Source: Acidobacteriota bacterium
GTDB lineage: Bacteria; Acidobacteriota; Terriglobia; Terriglobales; Acidobacteriaceae
Direction: 5' to 3'
NCBI GenBank assembly: GCA_021778815.1
Contig: JAJYBW010000243.1
Span: 1 to 5,560 of the forward strand
DNA length: 5,560 nt
Part shown: piece after piece, positions 5,311-5,560 of the stretch
Numbering within the stretch: the first letter of the stretch is position 1
Layout of the letters: every line of letters starts with the position of its first letter
Made by a program: the position numbers and the translations under genes
Notes under the pieces: model-generated
Told to the model about the DNA's origin: nothing
Databases searched by the model: none
What the model saw: only the letters and a program-made list of their open reading frames with translations

Positions 5311-5560
5311 TTAGGGTTGCTGTGCTTGCGGGCTCACGCGATAGACCGTGAGGGCCTGCGGGCGATAGTAAAACAGCGGCTCATATTGTCGGCCGGCTAA
5401 TAGCTTCTGCAGTTGCTGCTGCGAGTGCAGTTCCTCTGCCTGATTGGGAAAGTCCTGCACCACCAGCAGATGTGCTTCTGCGGGAACTCCGGCCCGTTGA
5501 TAGTTGGAGACGCGCTCATTCAGATAGAAGCCCAGACCGTACTGGACGTCGCGGCGAGCC
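5311..5560 (-). CDS. C-terminal end of a gene cut by the window edge, possibly a family 39 glycosyltransferase
   Basis: An open minus-strand frame enters from the right edge and ends at a TAA (5313-5311), giving the last 82 residues. It starts ARRDVQYGLGFYLNERV, followed by YQRAGVPAEAHLLVVQD, a Gln-rich helix (EELHSQQQLQKLL) and a final strand pattern, YEPLFYYRPQALTVYRV, before a short polar tail. There is no membrane segment in this part. The RDVQYGLGFYLN motif and the closing strands resemble, from memory, the soluble C-terminal region of bacterial family 39 (ArnT/PMT-like) membrane glycosyltransferases, which transfer sugars from polyprenyl carriers. That assignment needs the missing N-terminal membrane part. 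Codon use and the long open frame support a real gene. Confidence 0.6.
   Translation of the reverse strand, partial: ARRDVQYGLGFYLNERVSNYQRAGVPAEAHLLVVQDFPNQAEELHSQQQLQKLLAGRQYEPLFYYRPQALTVYRVSPQAQQP

Noticed and set aside
5281..5316. Two TTAGGG hexamers 30 bases apart as telomere-like or repeat array
   Set aside because: Only two copies, one of them formed by the stop codon of the right-edge gene; chance is sufficient.

Overview
The window looks like an ordinary stretch of chromosome from a moderately GC-rich Gram-negative-type bacterium. I infer Acidobacteriota (Terriglobia/Koribacter-like), from family recall rather than a search. The main reasons are a DUF6677-like membrane protein followed by a tiny membrane protein, an exported M16 peptidase pair, and an M24 peptidase carrying a YDITWTG signature.

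Layout. Positions 1-1982, minus strand: two exported M16-family proteins in a tight operon. The upstream gene (530 aa) has an intact HxxEH zinc motif. The downstream gene, cut by the left edge, has lost it. The stop of the first and the start of the second share one base (TAATG). Positions 1983-2135: a short divergent intergenic region with no convincing consensus promoter. Positions 2136-3329, plus strand: an M24 (creatinase/prolidase fold) metallopeptidase with all five metal ligands. Positions 3330-3447: a short gap ending in a possible extended -10 just before the next gene. Positions 3448-4052, plus strand: a two-gene membrane module, a 141-aa four-segment DUF6677-like protein and a 59-aa two-segment protein, joined by a TGATG overlap. 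Positions 4120-5121, minus strand: a GNAT-type protein with two GNAT-like halves, of which only the C-terminal one keeps the acetyl-CoA motif; it converges on the membrane module. Positions 5122-5310: an intergenic region with a candidate promoter and a direct repeat. Positions 5311-5560, minus strand: the C-terminal end of a gene cut by the right edge, possibly a family 39 glycosyltransferase.

Together, the M16 pair probably acts as one exported protease (active plus non-catalytic subunit), the M24 enzyme is a likely cytoplasmic peptidase, and the two small membrane proteins probably work together in an unknown role. I see no mobile element, CRISPR array, tRNA or rRNA, and no defence or biosynthetic cluster. 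The least understood part is the 3448-4052 membrane pair; nothing here clearly amounts to a new system.
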